A stretch of DNA of 17,821 nucleotides from an uncultured beta proteobacterium (GTDB lineage Bacteria > Pseudomonadota > Gammaproteobacteria > Burkholderiales > Burkholderiaceae_C). The DNA is taken from assembly GCA_903870955.1 (NCBI GenBank), contig CAIQEX010000658.1, forward strand, positions 1 through 17,821. The letters are read 5' to 3'. The notes beneath the pieces were generated by a model. The model was not told the origin of the DNA. It was given only the letters and a program-made list of their open reading frames with translations, and searched no databases. Below, one piece after another: positions 13,894-17,821 of this stretch. The first letter of the stretch is position 1; each line of letters begins with the position of its first letter. The position numbers and the translations under genes were made by a program.

Positions 13894-14685
13894 TCAGCCC
13901 AGAATTTTGGCTACTGCACGTTGCGTCTGAACGCTGATCAGGTTTGCCCGGTAGGTTGCGGTGGCGTGAATGTCCGAATTGAGTTCGGAGGCATCAATGG
14001 CCACGCCAGCAGCAGACTGGACACTGAAGTTGGCATTCAGTGCAGCTTCAAGCCCTTTGTGGCGGAACACGCCTTGCCCTGCACCAGTCACCGCTACCCG
14101 CACGCCTGAGCTGGTTTGCGCGACAAAGACGCCCACCAATGCGAAGCGCGAAGCGGGCTGCACAAACTTCAGATAGGCCGCTCCTTTGGCAACCGGAAAG
14201 CTGATCGCCGTGATGAGTTCTCCATCGTTGAGTGCGGTGGCAAACATGCCCTGAAAGAAATCATCCGCCGCAATTTTGCGCTGGGTGGTATGCACCGTGG
14301 CACCCAAAGCCAAAACCGCGCTGGGGTAGCAGGCAGCCGGGTCGTTGTTGGCCACCGAGCCACCCAGCGTGCCCATAGCGCGTACCTGGCGATCGCCTAT
14401 ATGCGCGGCCAAATCAGCAAGGGCCGGAATAGCCGACTGCACCACGGCACTGCCAGCCACTTCGTGGTGTCGCGTCATGGCACCAATCACCAGCGAGTCG
14501 CCTTCACGGCGAATGCCGCTAAGTTCCTGAATGCCGCTCAGGTCAACCAGCTTTTCGGGCTGTGACAAGCGCTGCTTCATGGAAGCCAGCAGCGTTTGGC
14601 CACCGGCCAGAACTTTAGCTCCACCGGCTGCCAGTTGTGTTGCATCGGCCAGTGTGGCAGGACGTTCGAAAGTAAATGCGTACAT
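13894..14685 (-). CDS. coxM: CoxM-like FAD-binding subunit of molybdenum hydroxylase
   Basis: This 263-residue protein has the two FAD pyrophosphate-binding signatures of the CoxM/xanthine dehydrogenase FAD domain: AGGQTLL (27-33) and TLGGSVANNDPA (106-117). The C-terminal CO-dehydrogenase flavoprotein domain follows from about 160. It passes electrons from the iron-sulfur subunit to the respiratory acceptor. Start ATG 14685 has AAGGAGA upstream. The gene follows coxL by 21 bases. It is slightly shorter than characterised CoxM (about 288), but no domain is missing. A strong terminator follows its stop. Confidence 0.93.
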   Translation of the reverse strand: MYAFTFERPATLADATQLAAGGAKVLAGGQTLLASMKQRLSQPEKLVDLSGIQELSGIRREGDSLVIGAMTRHHEVAGSAVVQSAIPALADLAAHIGDRQVRAMGTLGGSVANNDPAACYPSAVLALGATVHTTQRKIAADDFFQGMFATALNDGELITAISFPVAKGAAYLKFVQPASRFALVGVFVAQTSSGVRVAVTGAGQGVFRHKGLEAALNANFSVQSAAGVAIDASELNSDIHATATYRANLISVQTQRAVAKILG

Positions 14686-14706
14686 GGATTTCGTCTCCTT
14701 GGTGCG

Positions 14707-17079
14707 TTATGCCTTGGCGGCCTGAATGGCTTCCCAGACGCGATGGGGCGATGCGGGCATGTCAAACTCCTTGACGCCCAATCCGCTCAGCGCGTCCAGC
14801 ACCGCGTTGATGACTGCCGGTGGCGAGCCAATGGCACCGGCCTCGCCACAGCCCTTGGTACCCAACGGGTTATGGGTACACGGGGTGCAGATGTTGCCAA
14901 TCTTGAAGTCCGGGAAATCATCGGCGCGCGGCATGGCGTAGTCCATAAAGGAGCCGGTCAGCAGCTGACCCGTTTCGCGGTCATAGACGCAATTCTCGAG
15001 CAAGGCCTGGCCAATGCCCTGAACGATGCCGCCCTGCACCTGGCCTTCCACAATCATCGGGTTGATGATGGTGCCAAAGTCATCCACGGCGGTGAAGCGG
15101 TCGACACGTGTCTTGCCGGTGGCGGGGTCTACTTCCACTTCGCAGATGTAGGTGCCTGAAGGGTAGGTGAAGTTGGTGGGGTCGTAGAACGCCGTCTCGT
15201 TGAGGCCGGGCTCCAATTTGTCCAACGGGTAGTTGTGCGGCACATAGGCCGTCAAAGCCACTTGTCCAAATGTGACCTTCTTGTCGGTGCCTTTGACGGT
15301 GAATTCGCCATTCGCAAATTCAACATCGACGTCACTCGATTCCATCAGATGCGCGGCGATCTTCTTGGCCTTGGTCTCGATCTTGTCGAGCGCGCGCATG
15401 ATGGCCGCACCCCCGACCGAGATCGAACGCGAGCCATAGGTACCCATGCCAAAAGGCACGCGTCCGGTGTCTCCGTGCACGATGTCCACGGCATCCACTG
15501 CAATGCCCAGCCGCGCCGCCACAACTTGCGCAAACGTCGTTTCGTGGCCCTGCCCGTGGCTATGCGATCCGGTAAACACGGTCACACTGCCGGTCGGGTG
15601 AACCCGCACCTCACCACACTCAAAGAGACCTGCTCGCGCACCCAGAGCGCCCGCAATATTGCTGGGTGCCAGGCCACAGGCTTCGATGTAGCTGGAGTAA
15701 CCCACGCCACGCAAAAGACCCTTGGCAGCACTGGCGGTTTTGCGTGCCTCAAAACCCGCTACATCTGCTAACTCCTGTGCTTTGGTCATGCAACCCAAGT
15801 AGTCGCCAACATCGTATTGCAGTGCGACGGGGGTCTGGTACGGCCACGTGTTGATGAAGTTGCGTTTGCGAATTTCATCCTGTGACAGACCCAGTTCCCA
15901 ACCGCAACGACTCACCAGACGCTCCAGCAGATAGGTGGCTTCTGGTCGACCTGCGCCACGGTAGGCATCCACCGGCGTGGTGTTGGTGAACCATGCGTCA
16001 ACTTCCACATATATTTGCGGGCAGGTGTACTGACCGGCCAGCAGGGTGGCATACAAAATCGTGGGAATGGCCGTCGAGAAGGTTGACAGATAGGCACCCA
16101 GGTTGGCGTCCGTATGCACGCGCATGGCCAGGAACTTGCCATCCTTGTCCATCGCCATTTCGGCATGGCTGACGTGATCGCGGCCGTGCGCATCAGTCAG
16201 GAAAGCCTCGGAGCGGTCACAGGTCCATTTGATGCTGCGATTGACTTGCTTGGAGGCCCAGGTAAGGGCCACGTCCTCGGCGTACAAATATATTTTCGAA
16301 CCGAATCCACCGCCCACGTCGGGGGCGATTACCCGCACCTTGTGCTCGGGCAGGCCCAGCACAAAGGCGGTCATCAGCAGCCGTTCGACGTGCGGATTCT
16401 GGTTGGCGACATACAGCACATACTCCTCGGTGGCACGGTTGTAGTTGCCGATCGCGGCACGTGGTTCCATCGCGTTGGGCACCAGCCGGTTGTTGATCAG
16501 ATCGAGCTTGGTAACGTGTGCGGCGTTGGCAAAAGCAGCATCTACTTGGCCCTTGTCGCCCAACGTCCATTTGTAGCAGTGGTTGTCCGGTGCAATGTCG
16601 TGCAGGGCCAGACCCTTGGCAGCGTCACGCACATCGACCACTGCGTCCAGCACTTCGTAATCCACATTCACGGCTTCCGCAGCATTGCGCGCCTGTTCCT
16701 GCGTCTCGGCGATCACCATTGCAACCTGGTCACCCACATGCCGCGCCTTGCCCAAAGCCAGCACGGGGTGCGGTGGCTCTTTCATGGGTGAGCCATCCGG
16801 GTTGTTGATCAGCCAGCCGCAAGGCAGTCCGCCCATTTTTCCTTCCAGATCGGTACCTACGAAAATCTTGATAACCCCTGGCATCGCCGCAGCAGCACTG
16901 GTATCAATGCTCTTGATCACCGCGTGGGCATAGGGGCTGCGCACGAACACCGCGTAGCTCTGTGCCGCCATGGTGATGTCATCGGTGTACTGACCCGCAC
17001 CGGTGAGGAAACGCACATCCTCTTTGCGTCGGACGGACTCGCCGATATGGGGGAGTTTGGAAAAATCTGATGCACCCAT
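14707..17079 (-). CDS. coxL: CoxL-like molybdopterin-binding large subunit, form II (AYRGAGR)
   Basis: ATG 17079 is chosen over a longer open frame because AAGGAGA lies just upstream and the product begins with the conserved GESVRRKEDVRFLTGAGQYTDD. The 790-residue protein has the aldehyde oxidase/xanthine dehydrogenase a/b hammerhead domain (about 20-140) and the molybdopterin domains, with GGGFGSK (256-262), the active-site loop AYRGAGR (372-378) and the catalytic Glu746 in KGCGEAG. True form I CO dehydrogenase has AYRCSFR, whose Cys binds copper. That Cys is absent here, so this is a form II enzyme whose natural substrate is uncertain. It would oxidise a small molecule by hydroxylation at Mo and send electrons via CoxS and CoxM. 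It lies 11 bases after coxS. A coxL symbol is used for family only. Confidence 0.92.
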   Translation of the reverse strand: MGASDFSKLPHIGESVRRKEDVRFLTGAGQYTDDITMAAQSYAVFVRSPYAHAVIKSIDTSAAAAMPGVIKIFVGTDLEGKMGGLPCGWLINNPDGSPMKEPPHPVLALGKARHVGDQVAMVIAETQEQARNAAEAVNVDYEVLDAVVDVRDAAKGLALHDIAPDNHCYKWTLGDKGQVDAAFANAAHVTKLDLINNRLVPNAMEPRAAIGNYNRATEEYVLYVANQNPHVERLLMTAFVLGLPEHKVRVIAPDVGGGFGSKIYLYAEDVALTWASKQVNRSIKWTCDRSEAFLTDAHGRDHVSHAEMAMDKDGKFLAMRVHTDANLGAYLSTFSTAIPTILYATLLAGQYTCPQIYVEVDAWFTNTTPVDAYRGAGRPEATYLLERLVSRCGWELGLSQDEIRKRNFINTWPYQTPVALQYDVGDYLGCMTKAQELADVAGFEARKTASAAKGLLRGVGYSSYIEACGLAPSNIAGALGARAGLFECGEVRVHPTGSVTVFTGSHSHGQGHETTFAQVVAARLGIAVDAVDIVHGDTGRVPFGMGTYGSRSISVGGAAIMRALDKIETKAKKIAAHLMESSDVDVEFANGEFTVKGTDKKVTFGQVALTAYVPHNYPLDKLEPGLNETAFYDPTNFTYPSGTYICEVEVDPATGKTRVDRFTAVDDFGTIINPMIVEGQVQGGIVQGIGQALLENCVYDRETGQLLTGSFMDYAMPRADDFPDFKIGNICTPCTHNPLGTKGCGEAGAIGSPPAVINAVLDALSGLGVKEFDMPASPHRVWEAIQAAKA

Positions 17080-17090
17080 GTCGACTCTCC

Positions 17091-17564
17091 TTAGTTGCCG
17101 GTCGCCATTGCAGCGCGGCCTTGCTGCACGGACTTCACAATGTTTTGATAACCGGTGCAGCGGCACAGGTTGCCTTCCAGCAGTTCGCGAATCTCGGTCG
17201 CGCTGGCGTTGGGATGTTTGTTGCAAAGATCCACGGAACTCAGCACCATGCCGGGCGTGCAGAACCCGCATTGCAAACCGTGACACTCTTTGAATGCGGC
17301 CTGCATGGGATGCAGCGTGCCGTCGGGTTGGGCCAAGCCTTCAATCGTGGTGATCGAAGAACCTTGCGCCTGCGCGGCAAGCACGTTGCAGGATTTGATC
17401 GCATGGCCATCCTTGATGACGGTGCACGCGCCGCACTGCGCGGTGTCGCATCCAACATGGGTTCCGGTGAGCTTGAGTTGGTCCCGTATGAGTTGTACCA
17501 ACAGGGTGTTGGGAGCCACGTCGAGCGACGTGTCTCGACCATTGATCTTGAGAGAAATTTGCAT
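17091..17564 (-). CDS. coxS: CoxS-like [2Fe-2S] small subunit
   Basis: The ATG at 17564 gives 157 residues, the normal CoxS length, and has GGAGA 8 bases upstream; the longer open frame adds a non-conserved tail. Cluster I is plant-ferredoxin type with Cys39, 44, 47 (CDTAQCGAC) and Cys59. Cluster II ligands are Cys99, 102 (CGFC) and Cys134, 136 (CRC). All eight ligands are present. It carries electrons from the molybdenum site in CoxL to FAD in CoxM. It is the first gene of the minus-strand cluster, so the cluster promoter should lie between 17565 and the window end. Confidence 0.95.
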   Translation of the reverse strand: MQISLKINGRDTSLDVAPNTLLVQLIRDQLKLTGTHVGCDTAQCGACTVIKDGHAIKSCNVLAAQAQGSSITTIEGLAQPDGTLHPMQAAFKECHGLQCGFCTPGMVLSSVDLCNKHPNASATEIRELLEGNLCRCTGYQNIVKSVQQGRAAMATGN

Positions 17565-17681
17565 TGAGTTTGTCTCCATCGCGATTGATGTGATGAATAA
17601 GAATCCACGCGAATTGTTTTTCAAACTGATGCGAATCGAGCTAGGTAAAACCCTCGTTTTATTGATCTTTCGCATTGACAT

Positions 17682-17694
17682 TCTCAAAATGAGA
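17682..17694. promoter_or_regulatory. Palindrome TCTCA-AAA-TGAGA upstream of coxS
   Basis: Perfect 5-bp arms with a 3-bp spacer lie about 120 bases upstream of the coxS start codon, in an AT-rich non-coding stretch. It could be a transcription-factor half of a composite operator with the longer palindrome 10 bases further upstream. The evidence is symmetry and position only. Confidence 0.3.
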
Positions 17695-17703
17695 CAAGCG
17701 CCT

Positions 17704-17721
17704 TATGCAAGTATTTGCATA
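17704..17721. promoter_or_regulatory. Palindrome TATGCAA-GTAT-TTGCATA upstream of coxS
   Basis: Perfect 7-bp arms with a 4-bp spacer lie about 140 bases upstream of the coxS start. It is a plausible operator, for example for a LysR-type regulator often found beside cox genes, which would be encoded beyond the window end. The flanking DNA (17722-17760) is AT-rich with a TATATATA stretch. The rest of 17565-17821 shows no coding sequence and no promoter boxes I would defend. Confidence 0.45.
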
Positions 17722-17821
17722 GCAATATTTCGATTTTTTTACAGCTATATATATGCCTTAATGGGCACCATCGGAAGTTTGGGCATGCGCAGATTTAGAT
17801 TGATATCAGGTCCAAATTGCG

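Noticed and set aside
14707..17079. True form I carbon monoxide dehydrogenase
   Set aside because: The AYRCSFR signature with copper-binding Cys is absent; AYRGAGR is present instead.
17080..17286. 69-codon N-terminal extension of coxL
   Set aside because: It overlaps the coxS coding sequence out of frame; the internal ATG at 17079 has a strong ribosome site and starts the conserved protein.
17565..17687. 41-codon N-terminal extension of coxS
   Set aside because: It is not like any CoxS N-terminus; ATG 17564 has GGAGA at good spacing and gives the usual length.

Overview
The window reads as chromosomal DNA of a high-GC betaproteobacterium. The protein styles and the cox gene order suggest Burkholderiales, probably Comamonadaceae (Rhodoferax/Polaromonas/Variovorax-like). 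This is inferred from family resemblance only. I see no rRNA, tRNA, CRISPR array, insertion sequence or phage gene.

Left block, plus strand (1-2290): the 3' end of a sugar ABC-transporter ATPase gene, then a BadF-type N-acetylhexosamine kinase and a SIS-domain aminosugar-phosphate isomerase/deaminase. Both junctions are 4-base stop/start overlaps. Together they look like the end of an amino-sugar (GlcNAc/chitobiose-type) uptake and catabolism operon. Converging on it is a minus-strand gene for a three-PAS GGDEF-EAL cyclic-di-GMP enzyme (2376-4826) with both catalytic motif sets intact. About 340 bases without a gene follow (4827-5167), rich in inverted repeats. Next is a minus-strand dienelactone-hydrolase-family gene with a Tat-like leader (5168-6055), and then a broken ExbD remnant on the plus strand.

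Middle block, plus strand (6367-9897): a membrane sensor histidine kinase overlapping a FixJ/LuxR-type response regulator, a short intergenic region with CGTAG half-sites and a perfect palindrome, a secreted GlcG/HbpS-family protein, and a secreted ankyrin-repeat protein. The kinase, regulator and secreted HbpS-type protein recall the architecture of the Streptomyces SenS-SenR-HbpS redox/heme-sensing system. This is the best candidate here for a little-described system.

Right block, minus strand (17564 down to 10024): a molybdenum hydroxylase cluster in the order coxS, coxL, coxM, [intrinsic terminator], coxD, coxE, coxG, xdhC/coxF-like. The large subunit has AYRGAGR at the active-site loop rather than the AYRCSFR of true form I CO dehydrogenase, so it is a form II/CoxL-like enzyme of uncertain substrate. 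It nevertheless carries a CoxD/CoxE/CoxG/XdhC maturation set. A strong terminator separates the three structural genes from the accessory genes. The region upstream of coxS holds two short palindromes that could be operators.
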